Part shown: in pieces, positions 7,196 through 14,559 of the stretch | Numbering within the stretch: the stretch's first letter is position 1 | How the letters are laid out: each line of letters starts with the position of its first letter | DNA from: Candidatus Rifleibacteriota bacterium | GTDB taxonomy: Bacteria > Riflebacteria > Ozemobacteria > Ozemobacterales > Ozemobacteraceae | Assembly: GCA_029560455.1 (NCBI GenBank) | Contig: JAKQKW010000409.1 | Location: 1 to 14,559, forward strand | DNA: 14,559 nt | Reading direction: 5' to 3' | Notes under the pieces: generated by a model | The model's input: the letters and a program-made list of their open reading frames with translations, nothing else | Database searches by the model: none | What the model was told of the DNA's origin: nothing | Made by a program: the position numbers and the translations under genes

Positions 7196-7224
7196 TTGAC
7201 ACTACCTGCTGCCGTGTCTATAAT
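7196..7224 (+). promoter_or_regulatory. full-consensus sigma70 promoter of the lipoprotein gene
   Basis: TTGACA (7196-7201) and TATAAT (7219-7224) are both perfect matches and are separated by the optimal 17 bases. The predicted RNA start (about 7231) falls inside the AAAGG ribosome site at 7230-7234, so the leader would be only about 10 bases. It is divergent from the amidohydrolase promoter. Confidence 0.85.
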
Positions 7225-7241
7225 CAGGCAAAGGTAATTAA

Positions 7242-7616
7242 ATGAAGAAGAATTTTATATTACTGGCGGTCGCCCTGGTTGTTTTAACCGCAACCGGCTG
7301 CGAAAAAAAGACGGGCCCTGAAGCCGTTCCTTCAACCGACCCAAGAGCCGGCATGATTTCGATGGCACCGGCACAACAGGGTACCGTTGAAACCACCGCG
7401 AGTTCAGCTTCTTCAAGCCAGCGCCTGTCGCCCATTGAACTTACCCAGAAGGAATACCTCGATGCTTACAATGAGTATGTGCGTCTGCTGAGAGAAAGCG
7501 GGCCACAAACCATTGAAACCCTCCAGGCCCTTGCCATTTACCAGAAAAAATACCAGATATATCAGATGCTGCTCAAAGCTGGCGGGCAGACCGAAAAGAC
7601 TGAAAATACCCCCTGA
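7242..7616 (+). CDS. small predicted lipoprotein, function unknown
   Basis: A 124-residue secreted protein. Residues 1-20 are a lipoprotein signal peptide: MKKN, a hydrophobic stretch ILLAVALVVLTA, then TGC with C20 as the lipidated cysteine. The mature N-terminal part (21-65) is Pro/Ser/Thr-rich and probably disordered. Residues 66-113 look helical, with regular Tyr, Leu and Gln (LTQKEYLDAYNEYVRLL and ALAIYQKKYQIYQMLLKAG). This part might pack as a helical hairpin, perhaps on a partner protein. The residue after the cysteine is Glu, not Asp, so by the E. coli rule it would go to the outer membrane. It is the only gene behind the full-consensus promoter, which points to high constitutive expression. 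No family is recognised. Confidence 0.8.
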   Translation: MKKNFILLAVALVVLTATGCEKKTGPEAVPSTDPRAGMISMAPAQQGTVETTASSASSSQRLSPIELTQKEYLDAYNEYVRLLRESGPQTIETLQALAIYQKKYQIYQMLLKAGGQTEKTENTP

Positions 7617-7629
7617 AGTTTCTCTCACG

Positions 7630-7689
7630 GCTGTCAGAAACATTTGACAGCTGAAGCCGTCACAACCCGTAAATTCGACTGAATTACGG
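7630..7689 (+). terminator. two hairpins between convergent genes, weak terminator candidates
   Basis: GCTGTCA (7630-7636) pairs with TGACAGC (7645-7651). CCGTAAATTC (7667-7676) pairs with GAATTACGG (7681-7689) with one bulged A. Neither is followed by a clean T run on either strand; the second is followed by CTATTTC. They lie between the lipoprotein stop (7616) and the stop of the convergent EamA gene (7695), so a role in transcript ending is plausible but unproven. Confidence 0.35.
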
Positions 7690-7694
7690 CTATT

Positions 7695-8597
7695 TCAGAA
7701 TTTTTCGGTCAGCTGGTTGATTTTATAAACGGCGGCGAACATGATGAGCCCGGCGGTTATCTGGATACCTGAAACGGGCCGGTTGAAGCTTAACCACATG
7801 ATAATTACCGACGACACCGGAAAAAACAGCTCCAGAATCGATGCCAGCGACGCTTTGACCCATTTGAGTCCGGCATAAAAAAAACTGGTCGCCAGCACCC
7901 CTGAAATTACGGCCATATAGGCTATGCTGCCGATCAAAGGCCTTTCGCCAGATACAACCGAATCAACCAGAAGACTCTTGTGGCTGAAAAGCGCCAGGCC
8001 AACTGTAAAAACAGCGCCTATAAAAAAGCGGCCGGCAAGTACAAAACTCTGATCATAGCGCTGCAGCAACATTTTGCCCCAGATGGTACCGCTTCCCCAG
8101 AAGAAGGCAGCGGCTGCTGCAAATGCTGCACCGCGTGCCAGCTCTTTTCCCTCGCCTGAAAAAGGGTTGGTAAGGCCAAATGAGACAAAATATGAGCTGA
8201 CAATTGCAACCAGCGCCCAGCCAACAAAATGCCGGCTTATTTTTTCGCGCAAAAGAAGGGCACCAAGCATTATCGTCATGACTGGCTGCAGTTTCTGCAG
8301 CAAAACCGCCAGTGCCGGGTTGATATAATGAAATGCCTGAGTGAAGCAAAGAACACCGCCGGCAGAAGCGCCAATCCCGACGCCGAGAAAAAGCAATAAA
8401 TCGCGCAGGCTGATTTTTGAAAAATAGCGGCGTTTCAGCAGTAGAACCGGCAGGGTGATACCGGCGTTAATCAGGTGTTCCCAGGCGATCAGAATCACTA
8501 CGGGCAGCGTTTTTATTACCGGATTGCGAAAATAAAGATCGGTGCTGCGAAGAATGCCGCAAAGAGCTACCAGCAGTGCTGCAAATCGTGGATTCAT
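7695..8597 (-). CDS. EamA/DMT-family membrane transporter
   Basis: A 300-residue inner-membrane protein with about ten hydrophobic segments in two repeated halves (about 5-140 and 156-293), as in drug/metabolite transporters of the EamA type. Family marks include QPVMTIMLGALLLREKIS (104-121), which closes the first repeat, and the SILELFFPVSSVIIMWLSF (253-271) helix near the end of the second repeat. The length is usual for the family. Such proteins export or import amino acids, nucleosides, sugars or drugs, so the substrate cannot be inferred. Its ATG overlaps the stop of the GGDEF gene (ATGA at 8597-8594) and no strong ribosome site precedes it, so translation is probably coupled. It is the last gene of the nucleotidase-homologue/GGDEF operon; a nucleoside or amino-acid substrate would fit that setting, but this is inference. 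Confidence 0.85.
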   Translation of the reverse strand: MNPRFAALLVALCGILRSTDLYFRNPVIKTLPVVILIAWEHLINAGITLPVLLLKRRYFSKISLRDLLLFLGVGIGASAGGVLCFTQAFHYINPALAVLLQKLQPVMTIMLGALLLREKISRHFVGWALVAIVSSYFVSFGLTNPFSGEGKELARGAAFAAAAAFFWGSGTIWGKMLLQRYDQSFVLAGRFFIGAVFTVGLALFSHKSLLVDSVVSGERPLIGSIAYMAVISGVLATSFFYAGLKWVKASLASILELFFPVSSVIIMWLSFNRPVSGIQITAGLIMFAAVYKINQLTEKF

Positions 8598-10660
8598 GTC
8601 AGCAGATTTTCTGAAGCAAGAGTAGAGCGATTTTTGCCGTTGCCCTTGCTTGCATATAGTGCCTTGTCTGCGACCTTGATCAGGGTTTCACGGTCGTGAC
8701 TGTGCACGGGGTAAGATGCAACACCGATGCTGACGGTTATGCGCAGATCGCCGCTGCTGTGGGGCACGACAATGCCGGCAATTCTTTCACGCAGACGCTC
8801 GGCCGTATGATACGCTTCTTCCGGGCGGGTTTCCGGTAGAATAACCGACATTTCTTCACCGCCATAGCGGCACGGAATATCGATACCGGTACGTACAGTT
8901 TCTCTGATGCTCTGGGCAACTTTCTGAATTACCGTGTCTCCCACCTGGTGACCATAAGTGTCGTTGAATTTTTTGAAATTGTCGATGTCGATCATGATCA
9001 AGCTCAAGGTGAGGCCATAACGGCGTGCGCGCAGCAGCTCTTCTGAGAGACGGGCCTGAAAATACCTGTGCACGAACAGACGCGTCATACCGTCAGTTAT
9101 CGACAGTTCATAGAGTTTATTGTTTTCGATGGTTACAGCAGCCTGCGAGGCGATCAGGTTCAGCAGCGACAGGTCACTGTCCTTGAATTCATTGCCGCTG
9201 CGCTTGTTGACAATATTAATGACGCCGATAGTGCCTTCTTTGAACTTGAGCGGGGAACAAATCAGGCTTTTGATATCTTCGACCGGCATCAGGCTGCCGA
9301 AATTTTTGAAGCGGTTGTCTTTGAAACCATCATTACAGATGATACCGTTGCCTTCAAGTGCTACCTGGCCGCAGATGCCGTGCCCGAGACGCACCGGAGT
9401 GCCGGAAAAAACGCGATAACGACCGCCGGAAGCAACTTTTACCACCAGTTCGTCAGTCTGATCGTCGAGAAGCATGATTGAGCCACGCTCTGCTTCGAGA
9501 ACTTCGATTGCGTGTGTGAGCACAAATTTAAGCAGTTCTTCTGAATCTGAAAAGTAGTTGACAGCGTTGCTGATGGCAAACAGCGTATTCAGTTCGCTCA
9601 TGCGTCTTTCTTTAAGCTCTTTTTCAAGACGGATACTGGTAACCATCTCACGAAAGTTGCGACTGAGAAGACCAATTTCGTCGTTGCGGTCTATTGTCGG
9701 GGCATGGGTGAGGTCACCGGTGGCCACAAGCGAGGTGCTGGCTGCGAGTATGTCGATTGGGCTGGCGATGTGCCATGAAAGAATCGAACCGGTAGCAAGA
9801 GCAAGCACCAGGCCAAGAAGACCGAAAATGATAAAGTCACGGCGCATGCTTTTGCCAAGAATCAGATATTCTGAATCGGGCAAAGCGATTTCGAGTTTTA
9901 TCGATTCTGAAATTCGACCCTGCAAGGCTTCTTCGCGCACAAAAACATGCGATTTGCCAAGAATTTCGGTTCTACCATAGGTTACATCAGGGTCTTCGGT
10001 TGATCTGCCGGTTTTGCGTCGTGAATAGAGATCCATCTGGCTGGTAAGAATGCGTTTGCCGGCATAAAGCAGTGTGAATTCAGCCCCGGTAAGGCGCTTT
10101 AACTTGTCGGCAAAATCTTTGGGCATTTTCTGGGCAAAGAGAACATGCTTGGGCTCATCGGTTTTCAGTTTGGTGATCATTGCCGCCGCAAAAATCCAGG
10201 GCTCGTCTTCTATGACATAAATATTCACATTCAGCGGCGAATGGCACATGGCCGGAACAATATTTGCCAGAGCTCCGACCGGCGATGGTCCTTCATCGAT
10301 TAGAATGCGGCTGCGGTTCTCGATGATGGCTATGTAGTCAAGGCCTGATCTGATAAGCTCATACTGCATCAGCGGCACCGTGGAAGATGCGGTGAAACCC
10401 ATGCCGGCAAGGGTGTAGAAGTCGAAATCGGCAACTGTCTTAGCCCTTATTTTGAGAGAATCGAGCTGGTCTTCGAGGCTTTCGCGAAACAGAGAAGCGG
10501 CATAATTAAGGCTGCGCTTAAAATCCTGGCTGGCGACCAGAGAAATTCGGTCGAGGGTTACCACCATCAGAATAGCCAGTGGCAATACCAGAATCAGTGC
10601 AAACAGCAGCAGTATTTTGAACTTAAGCTTTCGACTGCGAAAAAAATCAATAAAGGGCAC
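8594..10660 (-). CDS. membrane-bound HAMP-GAF-GGDEF protein, probable diguanylate cyclase
   Basis: A 688-residue inner-membrane signalling protein expected to make cyclic di-GMP. The order is: TM1 (about 14-36); an extracytoplasmic sensor region (about 37-273, not assigned to a named family, possibly Cache-like); TM2 (274-297); HAMP (298-345); a GAF domain (about 370-515, with RGSIMLLDD and GVINIVNKRSG); and GGDEF (about 519-680). In the GGDEF domain, MIDIDNFKKFND (556-567) carries the metal aspartates and the active-site signature is YGGEEM (599-604). GGEEM is a variant of GGEEF, so activity is likely but unproven. The usual inhibitory RxxD, five residues before the signature, is altered (see findings). 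The start is GTG, since an in-frame TAG lies 12 bases upstream. The gene overlaps the preceding nucleotidase homologue by 14 bases. Confidence 0.9.
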   Translation of the reverse strand: MPFIDFFRSRKLKFKILLLFALILVLPLAILMVVTLDRISLVASQDFKRSLNYAASLFRESLEDQLDSLKIRAKTVADFDFYTLAGMGFTASSTVPLMQYELIRSGLDYIAIIENRSRILIDEGPSPVGALANIVPAMCHSPLNVNIYVIEDEPWIFAAAMITKLKTDEPKHVLFAQKMPKDFADKLKRLTGAEFTLLYAGKRILTSQMDLYSRRKTGRSTEDPDVTYGRTEILGKSHVFVREEALQGRISESIKLEIALPDSEYLILGKSMRRDFIIFGLLGLVLALATGSILSWHIASPIDILAASTSLVATGDLTHAPTIDRNDEIGLLSRNFREMVTSIRLEKELKERRMSELNTLFAISNAVNYFSDSEELLKFVLTHAIEVLEAERGSIMLLDDQTDELVVKVASGGRYRVFSGTPVRLGHGICGQVALEGNGIICNDGFKDNRFKNFGSLMPVEDIKSLICSPLKFKEGTIGVINIVNKRSGNEFKDSDLSLLNLIASQAAVTIENNKLYELSITDGMTRLFVHRYFQARLSEELLRARRYGLTLSLIMIDIDNFKKFNDTYGHQVGDTVIQKVAQSIRETVRTGIDIPCRYGGEEMSVILPETRPEEAYHTAERLRERIAGIVVPHSSGDLRITVSIGVASYPVHSHDRETLIKVADKALYASKGNGKNRSTLASENLLT

Positions 10661-12731
10661 GTCTGATTTCTACCTGTCCGTTTCTTCGTCTAAGGCCGTT
10701 GATAAATGCACGCCTTATGTCATTGAAAACCTTGCGCGACACGGCACCGGAAAAATCATGGTAGCCGGAAACCCGCGACGGAAGGTTTTCGGTAATCGCA
10801 ACCCTGTAGATGTTATCGGCGGCAAAGTTGCCGTTCCATGGAAAAATTTTGCTGTCGCCATTCTCTGATTTTTCTATTGAAAAACCAGAGAATGCGAGGG
10901 GGACACCCTCTGAGGCAAGCGACCAGCGCATGATTTTTTCGATATTGGCGCCATCGATCTCGACGACTCTTACCCCTTCTGGAGTAGTGAAGTCTGAAAT
11001 AACGCGGGCTGGCGTAATCTCGCTGAGCGGTTCGCGGGTGCGCGTAAGCGTTTCGACCGGAATAAAGCAGAAATCAGCAGCAGTCTCAAGTCTTATTACC
11101 TCTGCCAGCAGACGGCAATACTCTGAGTCGAAGGTGGAATCATGGCTTAGGGGAGCGCTGAGGCTCGCAAGTACATAAGACAGGGCCTGAATACGCAAGG
11201 TTTCATCAACCTCTTCGAAATCCTGAAATCTTTTTTCGGCGGCCGGCGCCAGTTCGGGCTGACGGCGCAGATATTTTTCAAGGTTTTCTCTGATCAGGCC
11301 TTTCACTTTGGCATTTCTGCCCTGCGCAAGTTCAGGCCAGTCATAGTCGTTGGCGTGCATAAAGTCGTTTATGGCAACCGTGTAGGTTGAATTGAATTCA
11401 AGCGGCTGATTGTTGACGTCGATCTGAATAATTCTGAAGCCTGGCGGGTTAGAGCTTGAGAATGTGCAGGACAACCCTGAAGCCTGAAGAAAGCCGGTTT
11501 TACCGGAAAGGCTTTCTTCGATAAGGTTTTCGAGTTGCCAGCCACTGAGCTCAACAGCCACCAGGTTGTTTTCAAAGGGCAGAATATCGTAGAGATGGCG
11601 CAGAGTAACAGCACCCTCGCTGAGAGAGGTCTTTATACCGCCGGAATTGGCAAGCGCCACCTGAGTGCCTGCAGTTTCGCGCATGCAGTCGGCAATAAGG
11701 TTACCAATCGAGGACTCTTCGGTGTATGAATAGCTGAAATTTCCGGTGCATTTTGTGATAACTTCATCGAGCAGGCTGTCAATTTTAGCTTCGACACGGC
11801 TGATTTCGGTCGCCAGGTCAGCGTCTGGCTGGTATTTACTGGCATCGACCGGAAATATTCTCTGGAAACCCCTGGCAATATCCCATTTGCCACCGACAAA
11901 AGAGATCTTGACCATGCCAACACCTGCGCCACGGCCGGGTGCCGTCTGGCAGATCATTGGCTTGCCACTGACCACCGAGCCCGGACCAATCAGGTCGCCG
12001 ATAATGACGTCGACGTCAGGGAAAATCTCGGCCGGGTTTTCGAGGCCGCCCAGCTCGGGGTGATGCGAGATCAGAACGATCACTTCGGCACCTTTTTCAC
12101 GCAGCATTGCTGCCGCTTTCTGAACTGAGGTTTTCATGTCGGTGATTTCAAGGTTGACAATGTTGTCCTGGCGGGTGTTGCGTGCGAGCTGGCCATGGCC
12201 GAGACCTACCAGACCGACCTTGATACCGCCTTTGTCAATAAGCATGCTGCCTTTGAAGGTATCGCCAACCGGGCTGGTTACATCACGATAATTACAGGCA
12301 AGCATCGGTACATGACTGCTGCTGACAAATTTTTTCAGGGCTTCGAAACCATATTCGAATTCCATGTTGCCGATAGTCATGGCATCATAACCGGCTTTGC
12401 CCATGAGTCTGAGCGGTACTTCACCCATGGTGAGAGAGGCTTCGGCGGTTCCGAACAGGGCATCGCCGGTGTCGAGCAGCAACACCTGAGCCGGGTTGAA
12501 ATTGAAGGCCTTCGAAGTGTCGTTGATGAAGCCTTTGATAAAGGCCAGTCCGCCGACCTGGTCATACTGACGATCGAGAACCGTTCCGGAAAAGGGTTTG
12601 ATCTGGCCACGCAGATTCGAAGTGTAAAAAATAACCAGATTACGACTGGGAATTTTCATGTAATCGTAAACGATCATGCCGGTTAACATGCAGATCAGCA
12701 CGAGCGCAAGAATGGCTAGGTTTCTTACCAC
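10647..12731 (-). CDS. membrane-anchored UshA/5'-nucleotidase-like protein with degenerate catalytic site and duplicated C-terminal domain
   Basis: A 694-residue protein with an N-terminal hydrophobic anchor (5-22), so it acts outside the cytoplasmic membrane. Residues 32-285 match the calcineurin-like metallophosphatase half of UshA-type 5'-nucleotidases. The motifs are changed: the TNDxHG motif reads TSNLRG (37-42), GNHEFD reads GNMEFE (121-126), and the GHSH/GHSQ position reads GDLIG (245-249). DTGD (87-90), N122 and the SHH histidines (222-224) remain. Residues about 330-490 are the 5'-nucleotidase C-terminal domain, with NSGGIK, LYDILPFENN and TYTVAINDF. Residues about 535-690 repeat this pattern in degenerate form. 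GTG start, with GGGAG about 10 bases upstream. First gene of the operon with the GGDEF protein and transporter. A binding or sensing role seems at least as likely as catalysis; some divergent family members may still bind metal. Confidence 0.82.
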   Translation of the reverse strand: MVRNLAILALVLICMLTGMIVYDYMKIPSRNLVIFYTSNLRGQIKPFSGTVLDRQYDQVGGLAFIKGFINDTSKAFNFNPAQVLLLDTGDALFGTAEASLTMGEVPLRLMGKAGYDAMTIGNMEFEYGFEALKKFVSSSHVPMLACNYRDVTSPVGDTFKGSMLIDKGGIKVGLVGLGHGQLARNTRQDNIVNLEITDMKTSVQKAAAMLREKGAEVIVLISHHPELGGLENPAEIFPDVDVIIGDLIGPGSVVSGKPMICQTAPGRGAGVGMVKISFVGGKWDIARGFQRIFPVDASKYQPDADLATEISRVEAKIDSLLDEVITKCTGNFSYSYTEESSIGNLIADCMRETAGTQVALANSGGIKTSLSEGAVTLRHLYDILPFENNLVAVELSGWQLENLIEESLSGKTGFLQASGLSCTFSSSNPPGFRIIQIDVNNQPLEFNSTYTVAINDFMHANDYDWPELAQGRNAKVKGLIRENLEKYLRRQPELAPAAEKRFQDFEEVDETLRIQALSYVLASLSAPLSHDSTFDSEYCRLLAEVIRLETAADFCFIPVETLTRTREPLSEITPARVISDFTTPEGVRVVEIDGANIEKIMRWSLASEGVPLAFSGFSIEKSENGDSKIFPWNGNFAADNIYRVAITENLPSRVSGYHDFSGAVSRKVFNDIRRAFINGLRRRNGQVEIRRALY

Positions 12732-12779
12732 TTTGGGTTTTCTCCCGAAAGAAGCACGTGAACTTCAGATTGGTGAATC

Positions 12780-12809
12780 AGCTTAACAGAGAATCAGAGC
12801 CCGTGTCAA
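12780..12809 (-). promoter_or_regulatory. possible promoter of the nucleotidase-homologue/GGDEF/EamA operon
   Basis: On the - strand a perfect TTGACA (12809-12804) is followed after 18 bases by TAAGCT (12785-12780), which keeps only the TA...T pattern. The RNA would start near 12773, giving a leader of about 40 bases before the GTG at 12731. A perfect TATAAT also lies at 12828-12823 on this strand, but without a recognisable -35. Confidence 0.4.
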
Positions 12810-12865
12810 CCGCCACAACCTGATTATATAAGAGAGGGGCTGAATTTTTTGATATACTTCGGCTG

Positions 12866-12879
12866 GTGAATTGGTTCAC
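12866..12879. repeat. short inverted repeat, possible operator
   Basis: GTGAA-TTGG-TTCAC is a perfect 5-bp inverted repeat around a 4-base centre. It lies in the 271-base gap between the helicase and the nucleotidase-homologue operon, about 55 bases upstream of the possible -35 box. It has operator-like shape and size, but only one copy is seen. The rest of the gap holds no recognisable gene. Confidence 0.25.
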
Positions 12880-13002
12880 AAAGGTGCCGCTTCTGCCGGA
12901 TGTGTTGATTCGGGTTGTTGGAAGTGTGGTTCCCGCACGCATTTTTGCCTGTCATCAACGCTGAAACGACGAAAAAAAAACATGAAATTAATAAGGCGCG
13001 AC

Positions 13003-14559
13003 TTATCTGGTTAACTGCCAGCTTTCAAGAAGCTCGGGTTTTATTTCTTCAAGAAATCTCGACGGGCGTGCAAGCAGAGTTCCTGATGCCGGGTCCCATA
13101 GCTGGCCGGGGTATGAAATCGCAAGGTTTTCAGCGGCCCGGGTCATGGCTACATACATCAGCCGGCGTTCCTCTTCGATATCGGCCTGCGAGCGCAGGGC
13201 ATTGAAAGACGGAAACCGACCTTCGAGCGTCGAAATGATAAAAACCGAGTGCCATTCAAGCCCCTTGGCACTGTGAATCGTCGACAGCACCAGATTTTCG
13301 TCATCGTCGACTTCGGCCGCCATGATCTCATCAGCCGCATCCTTTGGCGGTTCCAGCGCCAGATCAGCCAGAAATTCAACCAGGCTGGTGAATTTACCGG
13401 CAATGATCGCCAGCTGGTCAATATCTTTGATTCGGCGCGGGTAGTCATCAAATCTTAATTTGAGAATCGGCAGGTAATAGTCTGTCACGATTTCGAGCAG
13501 CCGCAGAGGCGGAACAGGGCCAGCTTTAGCCGCAGACTGCAGCATTGCAGAAAGCTTTTTCAGGCCGTCAGCAGCCCTGGGCCTGGCTTTGAATTCGCTC
13601 AGGTCAAATGGATTATCGCGACCGCGCAGATAATTAAAAATGTCAGTGGCCGAGTGAGTGCCGACTCCTTCGATCAGCAGCAGCACGCGCAGCCATGAAA
13701 CCTGGTCGGCGGGGTTCTGTATGACCCGCAGGTGGGCGATAATGTCTTTGAGGTGACCTGCCTCAAGAAATTTGAACCCGCCCCATTTGACATAGGGGAT
13801 GTTACGTCGCTTCAGTTCCAGTTCGAGCTGGTAGGCATGAAAGCTTGACCTGAACAGCACTGCCATTTCGTTCAGTCTTATGCCCTGTTCTCTGAGCTCA
13901 AGAATGCGGGCAGCGACGAACATAGCCTGTTCCTGCTCGTCTTCGCACTTAATTCGCCCAGGCAACTCACCCCTGGCCCTTTCGGTAAACAGGCGTTTCT
14001 TGAAACCCTCACCGGCATTGTCCATAAGACTATTGGCGGCGTCGAGAATCGCAGCAGTGCTGCGATAGTTGCGTTCAAGTCTGATCACCCGGCAGTCGGC
14101 AAAGCTGTCGGGAAAATTGATGATATTGCTGACCCGCGCACCCCTGAACGAATAAATGCTTTGCGCATCGTCACCAACCACCATGATGTTGTTCTTTTCA
14201 CCGCCGAGCAGCATGGTTATGCGCGCCTGCACCCCGTTGGTGTCCTGATATTCGTCGGCCATGATGTATTTGAACTGGCTGGTGATACGGGCGCGTCCTT
14301 CAGGGCTTTCTTTCAGCAGTTTGTGAAGATAAGTCAGCAGGTCGTCGTAGTCGAGAAGCAGGTTCTTGAGCTTATAAGCCGAAAAAGCCTGCTGCAGAGC
14401 TTCTATGTCACTGCTCAGCTCGGCAAACTGGCTGTAGAACTCGCCCACAACTTCGGAAACGGGCCTTTCGAGATTGCCGGCCTTCGAAAATATCTGCGCC
14501 AGCGTCGCCTTGTTCGGAAACCTGACCTCTTTACGGTTGAAACCCATTTCACTGCGCAG
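13003..14559 (-). CDS. UvrD/PcrA-type superfamily 1 DNA helicase, C-terminal part (runs off the window)
   Basis: An ATP-dependent 3'-5' DNA helicase of the UvrD/PcrA type, used in repair and replication-fork processing. The 518 visible codons include motif II (MADEYQDTN), motif III (VVGDDAQSIYSFRGA), motif IV (RLERNYRST), motif V (STIHSAKGLEW) and motif VI (EEERRLMYVAMTRAAENL), in the expected order. The Q motif and Walker A (motif I) are absent because the frame continues past base 14559. The ATG at 14547 is an internal methionine, not the start. The domain order is normal, with the 2B-like region between motifs IV and V. The C-terminus is short and lacks the long tail of E. coli UvrD. UvrD, PcrA and Rep cannot be told apart from this part. 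A run of nine T follows the stop on the - strand, but no clear hairpin accompanies it. Confidence 0.9.
   Translation of the reverse strand: MRSEMGFNRKEVRFPNKATLAQIFSKAGNLERPVSEVVGEFYSQFAELSSDIEALQQAFSAYKLKNLLLDYDDLLTYLHKLLKESPEGRARITSQFKYIMADEYQDTNGVQARITMLLGGEKNNIMVVGDDAQSIYSFRGARVSNIINFPDSFADCRVIRLERNYRSTAAILDAANSLMDNAGEGFKKRLFTERARGELPGRIKCEDEQEQAMFVAARILELREQGIRLNEMAVLFRSSFHAYQLELELKRRNIPYVKWGGFKFLEAGHLKDIIAHLRVIQNPADQVSWLRVLLLIEGVGTHSATDIFNYLRGRDNPFDLSEFKARPRAADGLKKLSAMLQSAAKAGPVPPLRLLEIVTDYYLPILKLRFDDYPRRIKDIDQLAIIAGKFTSLVEFLADLALEPPKDAADEIMAAEVDDDENLVLSTIHSAKGLEWHSVFIISTLEGRFPSFNALRSQADIEEERRLMYVAMTRAAENLAISYPGQLWDPASGTLLARPSRFLEEIKPELLESWQLTR

Noticed and set aside
12195..12686. 163-codon + strand frame opposite the nucleotidase homologue
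   Set aside because: Antisense to a gene with clear family motifs, with no start signals.
12823..12828. TATAAT on the - strand as the operon promoter
   Set aside because: No -35-like hexamer at 16-18 bases; kept only as a note beside the TTGACA candidate.
12840..12960. Possible tRNA or structured RNA in the gap right of the signalling operon
   Set aside because: GGTTC-like and short paired segments are present, but no consistent cloverleaf or conserved T-loop can be drawn.
12960..13002. Terminator after the helicase (run of nine T on the - strand)
   Set aside because: No convincing GC-rich hairpin precedes the T run.
12915..13205. 96-codon + strand frame overlapping the helicase 3' end
   Set aside because: More than half is antisense to the helicase, including motif VI coding; no ribosome site.
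14536..14547. ATG at 14547 as the true start of the helicase
   Set aside because: The frame stays open to the window edge and the essential Q motif and Walker A would be missing, so the gene simply continues outside.

Overview
The window looks like a chromosomal segment of a diderm (Gram-negative type) bacterium of roughly balanced base composition. Shine-Dalgarno sites, sigma70-like -35/-10 boxes and hairpin/T-run terminators are all visible. A predicted lipoprotein and an anchored extracytoplasmic nucleotidase-like protein fit a diderm envelope. I cannot name the lineage from sequence alone. The mix of a HAD-IG type 5'-nucleotidase, tandem metal-dependent amidohydrolases and GAF-GGDEF signalling would fit a deltaproteobacterium-like or candidate-phylum organism (Riflebacteria, for example), but that is only a guess. 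I see no rRNA, tRNA, CRISPR array, insertion sequence or phage gene.

Left part (101-2643, + strand): a tight three-gene operon. It encodes a protein with an excisionase-type HTH plus a possible second winged helix, a four-helix membrane protein with a very acidic tail, and a protein related to the L-fucose/L-arabinose isomerase fold. The last two genes overlap by ATGA. The function of the cassette is unknown.

Middle (2736-6989, mostly - strand): a HAD-superfamily purine 5'-nucleotidase-like gene has its own promoter and terminator. A 409-base gap follows, holding a possible small leaderless + strand gene or RNA. A bidirectional terminator then closes a two-gene operon of paralogous amidohydrolases, which is read leftward from a promoter near 7100. 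A divergent, full-consensus sigma70 promoter (TTGACA, 17 bases, TATAAT) drives a small lipoprotein gene (7242-7616).

Right part (7695-12731, - strand): a translationally coupled operon in the order UshA-like 5'-nucleotidase homologue, membrane-bound HAMP-GAF-GGDEF protein, EamA/DMT-type transporter. The nucleotidase homologue has lost most of its catalytic motifs and carries a second, degenerate copy of its C-terminal domain. Paired with a membrane GGDEF protein, it could act as an extracytoplasmic ligand-sensing partner; this is the most interesting hypothesis in the window. The right edge holds the C-terminal part of a UvrD/PcrA-type helicase that runs out of the window.
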